Positions 34,886 to 47,476 are shown, counted from the stretch's first letter. The stretch: 64,000 nt of DNA from Ehretia macrophylla (GCA_037974665.1 CM075770.1:92872850-92936849), one strand, 5' to 3'. The notes: generated by a model not told the origin, from the sequence alone. Program-made: numbers and translations.

Positions 34886-36340
34886 CACGCTACGGATTCT
34901 GAGTATAATGCTTTGATTAACAATGGCACTTGGGTTCTTGTTTTTCATCCTCCTAATGCCAATATCGTAGGTTGTAAGTGGGTCTTTCGTATTAAACGTA
35001 AATCAGATGGGTCAATTGAGCGTTATAAAGCTTGTCTAGTTGCTAAGAGGTATAACCAGGAAGAAGGAGTTGACTCCATATAAACTTTTAGTCTAGTTGT
35101 AAAACCAACGACGATTAAGGTGATTTTATCTCTAGCTCCTTCAAAAAATTGGCTTATTCGTCAGATTGATGTCAATAATGCCTTCCTTCATGGTTTTCTT
35201 GATGAGGCCGTATATATATCTCAACTACTTGGCTTTGTCCATCCTTTCTATCCCAATCATGTGTGCAAATTACAAAAGACGTTATATGGCTTAAAACAAG
35301 CTCCACGAGCTTGGTTTTCACGCCTTAGTACCTTCCTTCATCGTCTTGGTTTTGTTACCTCACGGTCCGATTCTTCTTTTTTCATGCGTTATCTCGACTT
35401 GCATGTGGTTTATGTTTTGGTCTATGTTGATGATATCTTGCTTACAGGTGATGACTCTCGTACTATCACTTCACTTATCACTCTTATGCATCAACAGTTT
35501 GCATTGCAAAACCTAGGCCCACTGTCTTTTTTCCTAGGAGTTGAGGTCAGTTGCACTTCTACTGGACTTCTTTTGTCTCAAAGGCATTACATTTTAGATA
35601 TTCTTAGACATGCAAATTTAGTAGACGCTAAACCCATAGCATCTCTTATTGCTGCCAATCATAACCTTTTCCATTTCTTCTGGTGATCCTTTTCACAACC
35701 CCACCTTGTACCGTAGTATTATAGGGGCACTTTAATATCTCATTATTACTCGTCCAGACATTGCCTTTGTTGTAAATAAAGTATGTCAGTTCATGCACAC
35801 CCCCACTGAGCCACATTGGTCTGCCGTTAAGCAGATCTTGCGATATCTAAAGGGTACTATGTTATATGGTCTGTCAATCCAGCAGTCCTCTAATACCACT
35901 TTGCATGCTTATGTCGATTTGGATTGGGCTGGTTGTCCTGATGATAGACGTAGCACACATGGCTATTGTATTTACATTGGTCCTAACTTGGTGTCTTGGG
36001 CTGCAAAGAAGCAAACCACTATTGCTCGATCTAGCACTGAAACTGAATATCATGCCATTGTCTTTGCCACAGTTGAACTGTACTGGATCCAGTCACTCCT
36101 CCTTGAACTTCATGCTTTCCCTGCCTCCCCACCCACTTTGTGGTATGACAACATTGGTGCCACCTATTTAACATCTAATCTTATTTTCCATACACGTACT
36201 AAACACATTAAGCTTGATGTGCATTTCGTTAGAGAAAAGGTCGCAACTGGAGCCCTCCATGTTTAGTCCATTTCCTCTCTTGATCAACTCGTAAATATTA
36301 TGACCAAGGGGTTCTCTATCAATAGGTTTCTGTTCTTTCG
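34886..36340 (+). pseudogene. Copia B reverse transcriptase and RNase H
   Basis: RT begins near 34890 with the NGTWVLV-like motif and KWVFRIKRKSDGSIERYKAC. The clean frame 35120-35686 contains QIDVNNAFLHGFLDEAVYIS, LYGLKQAPRAWFSRL and the catalytic VYVDDILLTGD. The RNase H frame 35793-36266 contains VKQILRYLKGTMLYGLS, DLDWAGCPDDRRSTHGYC, STETEYHAI and TRTKHIKLDVHFVREKV, with its acidic residues present. Stops near 35083, 35684 and 36265 and a shift near 35690 inactivate it. Confidence 0.88.
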
Positions 36341-36383
36341 CTCCAAGCTCACTATTTAGGATATGGCTTCGCTTGAGGGGGCA

Positions 36384-36571
36384 TGATAAGGATTAATTGT
36401 ATTTTAAAACTTTGAGTTTATCTTTCTTCATATAGTTATCGTGTATCACTACTTGATAGATATTGTTCGTCATATACTTATCATCTTACATTGCCCTTGT
36501 ATCAGTAGGCTATATATTTGTACCTTGTTGACTGTGCAATAAAAGTGAAAACCACTTAAACTATACTTATA
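36384..36571 (+). repeat. Copia B 3' LTR
   Basis: This LTR is 188 bp, preceded by the polypurine tract GAGGGGGCA and followed by the target duplication GGAAG at 36572-36576. The terminal CA has mutated to TA. Confidence 0.9.
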
Positions 36572-36576
36572 GGAAG

Positions 36577-37994
36577 GAAGCAATCAATGATAAAATGGGC
36601 TCCATCATGGGAAACAAAACTTGAAAATTGGTTGACCTTTAAGGAAGATTGGTAAAAAAAAAGCTTTACACAAAAGAAAGGTATTGATTATTTCGATACG
36701 TATTTTCCAATTTCAAGAATAGCTACCATTAGAGTGTTGATCACATTAGCATCTTTACTTATGCTGGTAATTCATCAAATGGATGTAAAACCAGTATTTT
36801 TGAATGGTGAATTAGGTGAATAGGTGTATATAGAACATCCAGAAGGATTTATTGTCCCCGGACAATAAAAGAAGGTGTGTAAACTTGTAAAGTCTTTGTA
36901 TGGACTAAAACAAATACCTAAGCAATGACATCAAAAATTTGTTGGAGTTATTTTGGCTAATAGATATAAGATCAAAGGATCAGATAGTGTGTCTATAGCA
37001 TGTTCAATGGTGACCAAGGTGTCATAATTTGTTTATATGTGGATGGCTTATTAATCTTTGGAACTAACTTGGAACAAGTTGAAGCTACAAAGAAATTCTT
37101 GTCAAGAAGTTTTGCCATGAAAGATATGAGAGATGCAGATGTTATTCTTGAAATACGAATAATAAGAGATGGTGAAAGTGTAACACTCTCCCAATCTCAT
37201 TATATTGAAAAGATACTTTTAAAGTTTAATCACTTTAATCGTATATCTGCCTCAACTCTATTCGATCCCAACATGAAGTTAACAAAGAATGTTAGAGAAC
37301 AAGTATCACACTTGGAACATGCCAAAGTGATATGATGTCTTATGTATGCAATGACATGCACTAGGCCGGACATAGCTTATGCAGTTGGTAAACTCAATAG
37401 GGACACCAATAATCCAAATAACATGCAATTGCATGGTGTAAGATGAATACTAAAACACCTAAAGAAAATTATGAGTTACGACATAAGTTATGGGGAATAC
37501 CTTTTATTACTAGAAGGATATGTTGATGCAAGTTTACTGATAGCGAATGTCATGCATCAACAAGTAAGTGGATATTTATGCTTGGATGTGGTGCAATTTC
37601 TTGAAGTTCTAAGAAATAGACTTGCATAACAGATTCTACCATGGCTGCTGAGTTCGTAGCCTTAGCTTTAGCATATAAGGAAGCAGAATGGTTACGAGAT
37701 TTATTATATGAAACACCGTTATGGTCAAAACCTATTGCAGCGTTATACATACACTATGATAGTGAAGCTACATTGTTGAAGGCTTATAGCCATGTGTACA
37801 ATAGGAAGTCTAGATACATTGGACTTAGACATAGTTATGTGAGGGACTTAATTACAATGGTGTTATTACTCTAGATTTTGTGAGATCAAGTCAAAATTTA
37901 GAAGATTCTTTAACAAAAAGATTAGTTAGAGACTTGGTGAATAAAACATCAAGAGGGATGGGTCTCAAACCTACTGATTCAAGTTGCCAATGAT
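36577..37994 (+). pseudogene. Copia A reverse transcriptase and RNase H
   Basis: The reading resumes after copia B with EAINDKMGSIMGNKTWKL-like residues, FPISRIATIRVLITLASLLM and VYIEHPEGFIVPGQ. The catalytic box reads LYVDGLLIFG (37000-37090), so the second aspartate of YVDD is replaced by glycine. RNase H frame 37641-37874 contains AAEFVALALAYKEAEWLRD. The end reads DSLTKRLVRDLVNKTSRGMG up to about 37990. Many stops confirm that it is dead. Confidence 0.8.
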
Positions 37995-38539
37995 GAAAGC
38001 TCGACTCAATGCTTGATATGACGTCAAGTCTTGAGTTCAATAAGTTAAAGTACGTTATCAGTGTAATTGCAATCACTAAATGTATCATGTCATCCCAAAG
38101 CTACTTAGTGCTTGGTAATCGAAGATTTAAAGAGAGGTTGAGTTTGACACTCTTAATAGATCTATAGACGTGATCGTCGAAGTGTTAAAATTACAGGGTA
38201 CTATTGATAGAGTCTACCTATGTGAGTGTGAAATGGTGCCGGTTCAAGGAATTCAAGGGCTTGGTTTTGATACACTCATGAATGGATACAGACACAAGAC
38301 CATTAATGTGTCATTTATGTAACAAAATAATATAGTATTTTAAAGTGACATGTGTGATAGTTTGTACTGCTTTCATTGAGAATGTGTGGTTCAAAGCATA
38401 ACTTTTCATACTATTTCGATTTGTTGTAATGAACTTTCACTAAATAAGGGTTCAAATCACAAGATACTTTTATTTATGCATATTGCTTTCAGATTTGATA
38501 AGGACCTGTTATATCGCAAATTTAAAAATAGCAAGGGAT
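37995..38539 (+). other. Copia A 3' untranslated region
   Basis: This is non-coding DNA between the RNase H stop and the 3' LTR. It ends in AAAAATAGCAAGGGAT, a purine tract directly before TGTTGAAAC and the probable polypurine tract. Confidence 0.6.
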
Positions 38540-38814
38540 TGTTGAAACATTTTTAAAATTCTAAAATTTTAAATACTGAAAAGTTATAATTCAAACAACA
38601 CCATTTTTGGATCTTTCAAATCTGAGAGTCACAACTATTCAAAATTAACTTCCTCACATTTTGGTCCTATTTAAAGTAGTTTTTTACTGTAGGAAAAAAC
38701 TAACTTTAACAACAATATTAAATCTGAAAATTAACGCAATACGTTACTCTCAGGCTAGTTTTTGTCAAGTACAAAGACACAAACTAGGAACTTCATTGTA
38801 TCCTAAAGGCTTTT
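38540..38814 (+). repeat. Copia A 3' LTR, interrupted
   Basis: It starts TGTTGAAACATTTTTAAAAT like the 5' LTR and runs to TATCCTAAAGGCTTTT. Here the gypsy element begins. The remaining LTR (counterpart of the GCAGGAAACC end at 19245-19262) is displaced beyond the window. Confidence 0.7.
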
Positions 38815-40825
38815 TGTAACAACCCTTCACAAGATAAGGGCAAAAAAATAAAAATAAAATAAAAGATATTTGTTGAGATTTTCTCTCCTAGAATGCCCTT
38901 AATTTTTTGTGGGAGTTACCTCTCTTAAGCATAAGTCTTATCCCACTACCTACTACCCCATTAAAGGTTTGCACGTTGGAAAAGGAAAATGTTTATAAGA
39001 AAAGAGCAAGAGGTGACAGTTAGAGACAAATCTACATCACACGAAGGCAATCAATAGGAGTTCTCGGTGTTTTTGCGTTTGGGTAGGTATTTTTAAGGCT
39101 TCCTTGAATTAAATTATGGTTGGAGATTTGTTTAGGGAAATGATAAGGTGTTGAAAATTTGATAGAGGATAATTTTGCATAAGAGTAATTGTATTTTTTT
39201 TTATATGTCTTTTAGAAATAAGATTGTGATTCTTGAGCTATGTTTTTCAACCCTGAAGCTGATTTTCAGTTATTGTAAGGATTAAGGTGAGTAGGAGGAC
39301 TCTAAAGCTTTTTACACCCTTTGATTTTTGTTAAAAGAGATTCACTCTATGTTTATGGCACTAAATTTGAATTATTTATGTTGAATCGATAAAAATTGTC
39401 CATTTATTAATATATATGTTATGTTATATAAGTTTTTATGTTCTGGACGTTTTAACAATCTTCTTATATCTTTACATTATTCTTTTGATAATTATGATTT
39501 ATATTATAGTTTATGAATTTTTGAAAAATTACTGTTTATGCTATTTTCTTTATTAAAGATTTTAATTTCTCTCTTATAAGTTTATATTATATTTTAAGAT
39601 TTTGGTCGTAAAAAAAAAATTATTACAACCTGTGACAAAATCCCTGTTTGAACAGTGATTCGTCACTATTACCGTTGGAACAGTGACTCCAACAGTGGCT
39701 TAAACTTAAGTCATTATTGGATTATTTTTGTTTTTTTATTTTTACTTTATTTTTTATAATTAAGATATACTTTTGATTGGATTATTAGTATTATGTAAAA
39801 TATTTAGTAGTTATTAAATAATATTTTTTTCACTGTTATAGATAATATTTCTTTAAGTGTTTCAATAATAACTAAAAGTCTCTATTCATTATTATTTTTC
39901 TTAAGTGCTCTTATTTTACGAAATGTTTTGGACTAAATATTTATAATAGAGATTAGATGTCTTTTTATTTATTTTATTGCATACTTGTGGTAAAAAAATT
40001 GGACCTCTATGCCATAAGCTTTGAGGACGTATCTTCATTTAGTCCTCGGTGGTGGGGATCGTACACTACTCTTTGGATAGTGTATTACTACTTTGTTGGG
40101 ACTCCCACACGTTTTTGGTAGCATGTGCGACAACAGACCATTTTTTGTCTTCGACTATTCACCTTTGGATTCCTATCTATCTTTGTAATTGTTGGAATAA
40201 TCTGGGTCATTATGCACTTTGTTTTGTTAATAAGTATGGGTTTTTGCGCTATGTCTTGTTTTCGAAAGCCTTTGGATAGTCTATGTTACTTAAATGCATG
40301 TTACAACTTTATTTGTTGGTTTTATGCATTAGGAATATATTGTCACTAAAAAGAAAAAAAATACTATGCTCCCTTATTGGTTTTGGGGCATACTACTTAC
40401 TGGGATTATTATCTTATTTAATTATTTTGTTGTTTTTGAAAACTAAATTTTTTACAGATGGAGAGAAATAGATCACTTTGTTTGGGTCTTGGGTTTAGAG
40501 GACCTCTTATGTTGTTGGATCTTTTAGAACATTAGGATAATTAGATTTTTATCTTGCATTAGACTTATTTAACATTTATTTTTTGTCACATTTGGACTTT
40601 TCGTTTGGAGAATGTAATCTTTGGAGTTGTTTTAAATTTTTTGGAGACGTGAACTATTTTTGTATGTTTTTGGAATTAGATGCTCCGAGATTTGCTTTTC
40701 TTACTTGTGGTTTGTAACTTAGTTGTACTTTGTTTCTTGTGAATTTAGAAAGAAGTGTATCTTCTTAGGTTTGCGGCAGTCACGTTCCTTGAGGTTCGGC
40801 TTTGACAAATTTTGAAGGCGTGACA
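38815..40825 (+). repeat. Gypsy G 5' LTR, about 2.0 kb
   Basis: It has TG...CA ends. The first about 500 bp match 45376-45868 closely. Open frames inside (40049-40471) are hydrophobic noise. No coding content is expected in an LTR. Confidence 0.85.
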
Positions 40826-40828
40826 AAG

Positions 40829-40840
40829 TGGTATTAGAGC
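40829..40840 (+). other. Gypsy G primer-binding site
   Basis: TGGTATTAGAGC lies three bases after the 5' LTR and matches the 3' end of initiator methionine tRNA with one change. Confidence 0.85.
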
Positions 40841-40961
40841 TTAGGTTATGATCATTATGGACCTAGGGTTGGTTTATAAGTGATTGATGTGGCATGTTAG
40901 TTTCTTTTGACTTATATTCTAGCTATTCGTGCACTAAGTTTCATATTGTGATAGGATTGAA

Positions 40962-41947
40962 ATGGCACCCAAGGGAAGGGCAACAACAAACACCAGCAAT
41001 GTTTCAGCTCCCGAGACTATAGAGGAGCAAATTCCTTTTGCAAAGCTAGAACCAGAGCAAAAGCTTGATGAAGAAGTTGGCGAACATTTTGAGGGTATAA
41101 CAGAGGCCCTATTTCGCAAGATAACACTTATATCACGCCAAGAGGCCCAAGGTGAATTGAGTGAATCATAAGCATTGGTGAAATTCTTGAACATGCACCC
41201 ATCTCGTTTCTCAGGCAAAGGGGAACCCTAAGAAACTCGCAAATGGTTTACTATTGTGGAAGGCCTATTCAGGACCCTTCAATACAATAATAATAGAAAG
41301 ATTCATTTTGGGGCATACTTGTTAGAAAGGGTTGCACTAGAGGGGTAGAACCTGAAGTTGGAAGAGACAGAAGAAGAATTGTAGAGTTGGAAAGAATTCT
41401 ATGACATGTTTGATTTAGAGTTCTACCCAGTAGAGTATCGCAACTTGAAGGTAGTTGAATTTACGCATTTGAGGAAAAAAAAGATATGAGTATGGCTAAA
41501 TATACTAGAAAATTCAAGGAATTGACCCGTTTTGTACCCTTCATGGTACCAAATGATTACGAGAAAGCCAGGAAATTTGAGTTGGGTTTGAATCTAAACA
41601 TTCGGAGCATTGTGGCACCCCAATTACATGTTACCTTAAAAGGGGTGGTAGTAGCTACAATCATATTTGAGAGGGATATAAATTTGATGCAACAACAACG
41701 AGGTTCTTCAAACAAGAGAAAGAGTAAAGCCAGTTCATCACAAGATAAGAATGGACCTTCTAAAGGGAACTACAAGAAGCCTTATCCATATGAGGGTACC
41801 AAGAATAATAGTAGATGTATTAAGTGTGGCGGTTCTCATAAAATAGAGAATTATCGTTGGGTGACTGGAAGATATTTCAAGCGTAGAAGCAAAGAACACC
41901 GCATTAAGGATTGCTCAAAAATGAAGGGGAAAAATCAGAGGCCATAA
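40962..41947 (+). pseudogene. Gypsy G gag
   Basis: It starts MAPKGRATTNTSNVSA at 40962 and passes stops at 41169 and further into the retrotransposon-gag region around 41250-41480. The frame 41486-41947 contains MAKYTRKFKELTRFVPFMVP, KFELGLNLNIR and a zinc knuckle CIKCGGSHKIENYR with a second basic, cysteine-poor copy. It is the structural polyprotein of the particle. Confidence 0.85.
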
Positions 41948-42360
41948 GAAGATAGGAAGAAACAGCCTAATCCTACTCATCTCTTTACCTTTACCCATGG
42001 AGATGCTTAGGTCGTAGATGATGTGGTGACATGTATTATTCCTATTATGTCCATCTTTACTCATGTGTTATTCATTTTTGGGTCGAACTATTCCTTTGTG
42101 TCATCCACTTTTGCTTTATTACTCAATGTTATGCCTGAACTATTAGATTCTGATATATGTGTTGAGACCCCTTTCGGGAAATCTGTCATAGTAAACACTG
42201 TATATCGTAACTATCTAGTTCAAATTGGGAATTAGGAATTACCTGCTAATTTGATTGGGTTAGACTTAAAGGATTTTGATGTGATCCTTGGCATGGATTG
42301 ACTAGCTGCATATCATGGCCACATTGACTGCTTTGGTAGAAGAGTTATCTTTTGTATGCC
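41948..42360 (+). pseudogene. Gypsy G protease
   Basis: The frame 42023-42235 reads TCIIPIMSIFTHVLFIFGSN, where FGSN replaces the usual D-S-G active site. It then reads FVSSTFALLL and CVETPFGKSVIVN. After a stop come LIGLDLKDFDVILGMDW-like residues (about 42255-42300), the typical end of gypsy proteases. The active-site aspartate appears to be lost. Confidence 0.75.
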
Positions 42361-43870
42361 TAAGAATGACAAATTTGAGTTTGTAGGTAGGACATTCCAA
42401 TCTCTTCAAGTGATATCAGCTTTTAAAGCTTCAAAACTAGTGAGAAAGGGGTGTACAACATTCTTGGCAAGCATTGTGGATTCTAAAAGTAATGATCTCA
42501 AAGTTGATGACATCTCCATTGTCCAAGAGTTTCCTGATGTTTTCCCAAAAGATATTCCAGGACTTCTCCCAGACCGAGACATTGAGTTTGAAATTGTCCT
42601 TGTACTTGGAACTGGACCTATATCCAAAGCACCATACCGAATAACACCTGCTAAATTGAAGGAGCTCAGGTACAACTGCAAGAACTATTGGATAAGGGAC
42701 AAATTCACCCTAGTATATCTCTTTGGAGTGCATCTGTACTATTTTTTTAAAAAAATAAGAGTGGTAGCATACTTCTATGTATTGATTATCGGGAATCAAA
42801 TAAGGTGACAATCAAGAACTGTTACGTATTGCCGAGGAATGATGATTTATTCGATCAATTACAAGGTGCAAGATTATTCTCGAAGATTGACTTGAGATCA
42901 GGGTACCATCAATTAAAAATCAAGGACAAAGATATCCTTAAAATAGCTTTTAGGACAAGGTATGACCACTATGAGTTCATTGTGATGTCGTTTGGGTTGA
43001 CAAATACTCCTACAGTACTTATAGATTTGATGAATAGGGTCTTCAAGCATTGCTTGGATCAACTCGTGGTAGTATTCATTGACGATATTCTTGTGTGCTC
43101 GAAAAGCTTTCAAGAGCATGAGTCACATTTGTGAATAGTATTACGGAAACTCAGGAACAATCAATTGTATGCCAAATTTTAAAAGTATGAGTTATGGTTA
43201 ACTGGAGTGGTTTTCCTAGGCCATGTCATTTCAGAGAAGAGAATATTGGTTGATTCTCAAAGATAGAGGTTGTAGCTAATAGGCCGAGACTTACGTCAAT
43301 AAAGGAAATTCATGGCTTTTTAGGATTAGTAGGTTACTATAGAAAGTTTGTGGAAGGGTTTTAAAAAATTATCTCCCAGTTGACTCGTATCATGCATAAG
43401 GGTGTAAAAGTATGAATGGTCATCAAAAAGTGAAAGGGTTTTTCAAGAATTAAAGGAAATTTTAGTATTTATGCCTGTGCTCGTATTGCCTAATGGAAGG
43501 GATGGGTTTGTTGTGTATAGTTAAGATTTAGAGACATTTTACTCATGACCTAGAGTTAGCGACTATGGTGCTTATACTAAAGATTTGGAGACACTTTTTG
43601 TACAGGGTGACTTGTGAGATATATATGGACTACTAGAGTTTGAAATATCTTTTCACTAGAAGGAGTTGAATTTGCAGAAGCGGTGATGGCTGGAATTAAT
43701 AAAAGATTATGATTTGAAAATTTACTACTACCCGAGAAAAGCCAATAAGGTGGCAGATGCGTTAAATAAGAGACCTTCGAGGAGTATGGCGGCATTGCTA
43801 ACCTTACAAAAAGAGCTTATTATGGAGTTTGAGAAGCTAAGAATTGAGGTATTAATAAATAAAAGGTCAA
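42361..43870 (+). pseudogene. Gypsy G reverse transcriptase and RNase H
   Basis: RT begins with VQEFPDVFPKDIPGLLPDRD and IEFEIVLVLGTGPISKAPYR. The frame 42805-43134 contains [40 protein letters not shown] and the catalytic [11 protein letters not shown]. RNase H remains run from about 43400 to 43800 and end in YYYPRKANKVADALNKRPSR. Stops and frameshifts occur throughout. Confidence 0.85.
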
Positions 43871-45240
43871 CTATGTTATCTCATATCACTGTTCAATCCA
43901 CATTGTTTGACAGAATTTGAGCGACTCAAAGGCAAGATCCATACTTAGAGAGAATTTATGTTGAATTGGAGAAATAGAAAAAATCTTACTTGTAGCTACA
44001 TAAAGATGGGACCCTTAGATTTAATAGAAGATTATGTTTTCTTGAGGATCCCAAAGTTAAGAAGGAAAGTCTAGACGAAGTGTGCGGTTCGCGCTTTGCA
44101 TTCCATCCAAGAGGAGGAAAAATGTATCATGATTTGCAAGATCATTTTTGATGGCACAACATGAAGAAGGATGAGGGAAAATATATGGTTAAATGTCTCA
44201 TATGTCAAAGAATTAAAGCAGAGCATCAAAAGCCATATGGACCCCTACAACCACTAGACATATCTGAGTGAAAATGAGAATATATATCAATGGATTTCAT
44301 TACGGGTTTGCCTAAGACTCATGATAAAAATGATATTATTTGGGTAGTTATGGATAGGTTGACCAAATTAGCCCACTTGTTGCCTTTCCGATTAAGGACT
44401 CGGTTAGAGAAACTTATTGAGTTGTACAATCGGAAAATTGTGAAGTTATATAGGGTACCTAACGAGATTGTGTCTGACAGGGACACAAGGTTTACATCGC
44501 AATTCTGGACAAGTTTTCATAAGGCCATGGGTACTAGTTTGATGATGAGTTCAGCCTACCATCCACAAATAGATGGGTAAAGTGAAAGAACTATCCAAAT
44601 TCTTGAAAATATGTTGCGGGTGTGTGTATTCAATTTTGGGGAAAACTAGGATAAGTACGTCATAATGGTAGAGTGTTACTTATAACAATAGTTATCAAGT
44701 AAGCATCAAAATGGCTCCTTTTGAAGCTTTGTACGGTAGAAAGTGTCCTACACCATTATATTTGGATTTGGGTGAAAAAAAAGTTTTTAGGCCCAAATTA
44801 ATCGAAGAAAAGGAAAGTAAGGTTAGATTGATTTGATCCTAAATCAAGGAAACCCAGGATCAACCGAAGAGTTGGGCTGATTTAAGAAGAAAGAAAATAG
44901 AATTCCAAGTGGAAGAGCATGTATTCGTAAGAATGTCTTCGACAAAAAGGGTGGTGCAATTTGGAATGCATGGGAAGTTAAATCCTCAGTACATTAGACC
45001 TTTTAAGGTTTTGGATCGAAATTCGTGATGTTGCCTATCGACTAGCCTTACTGCCTTCTTTAGCTGGTGTGCATAATGTGTTTCATGTATCACAATTAAG
45101 GAAGTATGTGTCAGATAAAAATCATATGATTCGTCATGAGTACATTTAATTGAGGAATGATCTATCATACGAAGTAGAGCCCATAGAAATTATGGACCGC
45201 AAGAGCAAGTACTGAGGAAGAAGATCATCCCTTATGTCAA
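43871..45240 (+). pseudogene. Gypsy G integrase and C-terminal region
   Basis: An HHCC-like zinc region is degraded at about 44090-44230. The catalytic core frame 44290-44580 contains MDFITGLPKTHDKNDIIWVV, VSDRDTRFTSQFWTSF and YHPQIDG. The C-terminal region includes YGRKCPTPLYW-like residues near 44740, then VAYRLALLPSLAGVHNVFHV (about 45020-45085). Beyond it, EKYPHLF-like residues at about 45300 hint at a decayed chromodomain. Confidence 0.85.
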
Positions 45241-45375
45241 AGTTCAATAGATATGTAAAATAGCTAGATAGACGACATAGATGTTGGAGATCGAGGCTCA
45301 TGAGAAGTACCCTCACCTTTTTCAAAATCAAGTTATGTAGTTTCGAGGATAAAATTCTTATTAAGAAGGGAATGA

Positions 45376-45871
45376 TGTAACGACCTTCCACAAGATAAGG
45401 GCAAAAAACTAAAAATAAAAATAAAATAAAAAGATATTTGTTGAGATTTTCTCTCCTGGAATGCCCTTAATTTTTTGTGGGAGTTACCTCTCTCAAGTAT
45501 AAGTCTTATCCCACTTTCCCACTACCCCACTAAAGGTTTGCACATTGGAAAACAAAAAGTTCTATGTATTCTCATAAAAGACCTTTTCAACTACATAACT
45601 AAGTACAAACAATTTATAAGAAAAGAGCAAGAGGTAATAATTGGATACGAATCTACATCACACGAAGGCGATCAATAGAAGTTCTCAGTATTTTAGCCTT
45701 TGGGTAAGTGTTTTTAAGGCTTCCTTGAATTAAATTATGGTTTAAGAATTGTTTAGGGGAATGATTAGGTATCAAAATTTTGATAGAAATAATATTGCAT
45801 GAGAGTGATACTATTTTTTTTATGTCTTTTGGAAATAGGATTGTGATTCTTGAGTTGTCTTGCAACCCTAA
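45376..45871 (+). repeat. Gypsy G 3' LTR, 5' quarter only
   Basis: It starts TGTAACGACCTTCCACAAG and matches the first 500 bp of the 5' LTR. It includes a 60-bp insertion near 45560-45620 that is absent from the 5' copy. It stops at CAACCCTAA, where the Harbinger element begins. Confidence 0.85.
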
Positions 45872-46229
45872 GGTAGTGATTGGTATGTGGGAATGGGTTA
45901 GGAATGAAATGTCATTCCTAACTTTATTTTGATTCCCATGCTTAGTATGAGAAAATGAACTTGGGAATCACATTGTTAAGGTAATCATATTCCCCCATAC
46001 ATGGGAATAGCCATTCGATGCCAAACATATAGGAATAGCCCATTCCCATGTACTTGGGAATGTGCCTTATTTTTTAAATGACAAACATACCCCCGTAAAA
46101 AATCTTCTATCTTAGAATACCTAAACAACGTTGTGTAAGCCCTAAACAATAGCTGTAAATTTTTTTCTTCTCCAATGATTGCAATAATTTTTTCTTCTCC
46201 AGTTAGCATCATCAACGACAAGGCAGTTT

Positions 46230-47476
46230 AATTGTGGACAAGGTGATTCTCACTTTTAATGCATAATTCCTAATTGGATTTTATCCATTGACTGGTTGTT
46301 ACTTTATCATAATTCTATACATTCTTGCATAATGGTTCCATACTGAATATTTGAAAGGTTAATAATGTGTCAGGCTCTGGAAGTAGACTTACTGTCAAAT
46401 ATTCTCAACCTTCTCTGCCTTTTTGTGTAGCTAAATTAGCTTGTTAATATACAAAACATAACGTTCAGCAATTCTCTGGCATATAGTCTTGACGCGCGTT
46501 TAAAATGATCATATTGAAATTCATAAGCTCTTGACTATGGTAAATTTGTGTACTACGTAAAGGAAAAATGATAGCCTCATAGAATTCATTTGAGTCTAAA
46601 TTGTCTTGTTGGAGTATGATAAATGGGGTGAAACATCCCTTAGATTCGTGTCCTCTTAATTCCTGGCGTTACCCTTATTTGTAATAAAAAAAATTGTTTT
46701 ATATTTCATGTAAGGAAAAGAAGACCAACACTATTGTCAATGCAATATATAATGAAAGGTGATATAGTTGAGTACACTACATAGTTATGGTGTTCATGAA
46801 ACATATATACTACTTCTATATACAGAGATATACATGGGTTTTTGTTTGAAGAGCTTAAGCAATTAAGTTATTGTTTAGGCGTTACAGATCATTAAGATGT
46901 AAGGATCGGATCATACTGCATCTTCCATCTATATTAAATTCAGGTGCTTATTATAGCTTATGTTCAAGTTTCCGACTGTAATATTACAAATAGAATGACA
47001 ACTGAGAGAAAAATTTATAGTGTTCTCACAGGTGAGCGGATTGTGAACAATATGTGACTTCATATTCGAATAATCATTTATCATTTAATCAGCTATCCTA
47101 CTTGCTCTTTTGCTTTCTGTTGTACATGGATGATTCATATGTTGAGTGAGTTCCAAGCATATCAAAATGCAACACAGATAAAAAAAGTTTCTCTATAGTT
47201 ACAATCAAGTCACTTGAATCATTTGTTATAAAACAACAGTAAACAATGTTCTGGCCTTTCACTCGAGAACATACCTAGTCCAAGAGTTATCCCCTACTAC
47301 CCATATTATTAACGTAGAAGTAGCACTGCGACTTGATTCATCTACTAAAGTGTGAAAATTATTGTGTCATTATATGTATGTGTCATTATGTAGTCTTTAA
47401 CTGGTGTACATGTATACTTGTCTTAACATATTGTGTCATTATGTGTATGTGTGAGAACTGAAATGAGCTTCGAGTT
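46230..47476 (+). other. Harbinger 5' region, no gene recognised
   Basis: AT-rich DNA between the subterminal repeats and the transposase. It may be promoter and 5' untranslated sequence of the transposase gene. No frame longer than about 80 codons is convincing. Confidence 0.45.

Larger units (their letters stand above)
21811..36571 (+). mobile_element. Ty1/copia retrotransposon B (Ale/Retrofit-like), hosting SIRE-1
   Basis: Two 188-bp LTRs (21811-21998 and 36384-36571) begin TGATAAGGATTA and end ACTTACA or ACTTATA. The 5' LTR is followed at once by the primer site TGGTATCAGAAG (21999-22010). The 3' LTR is preceded by the purine tract TGAGGGGGCA. A perfect 5-bp target duplication GGAAG flanks the element. 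I count about 13 differences between LTRs by eye, so it is not recent. Short LTRs and gag type suggest the Ale/Retrofit group, with moderate confidence. SIRE-1 interrupts its gag gene. Confidence 0.9.
19117..38814 (+). mobile_element. Ty1/copia retrotransposon A, split by copia B and cut at its 3' LTR by gypsy G
   Basis: This is the host layer of the stack. The 5' part (19117-21810) has LTR, gag, protease and integrase remains. The 3' part (36577-38814) has reverse transcriptase, RNase H and the start of the 3' LTR. The two halves join in sense across copia B, which sits between target duplications GGAAG at 21806-21810 and 36572-36576. The order gag, protease, integrase, RT, RNase H identifies Ty1/copia. 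Many stops and frameshifts show it is old. Its 3' LTR is cut at 38815, so its true end lies beyond the window. Confidence 0.8.
38815..45871 (+). mobile_element. Ty3/gypsy retrotransposon G (Del/Tekay chromovirus-like) in the copia A LTR
   Basis: A 2011-bp 5' LTR (38815-40825) begins TGTAACAACCC and ends GCGTGACA. The primer site TGGTATTAGAGC follows at 40829-40840. The 3' LTR starts at 45376 after the purine tract AAGAAGGGAATGA and is visible only to 45871, where the Harbinger element interrupts it. Internal order is gag, protease, RT, RNase H, integrase, which identifies Ty3/gypsy. The C-terminal GVHNVFHVSQLRKYV and the following VEPIEIMDRK support the Del/Tekay chromovirus group. All frames are broken. 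Confidence 0.88.

Noticed and set aside
40049-40471. Hydrophobic frames in the gypsy 5' LTR
   Set aside because: They lie wholly inside an LTR, overlap each other in different frames and show only composition-driven F and L content.
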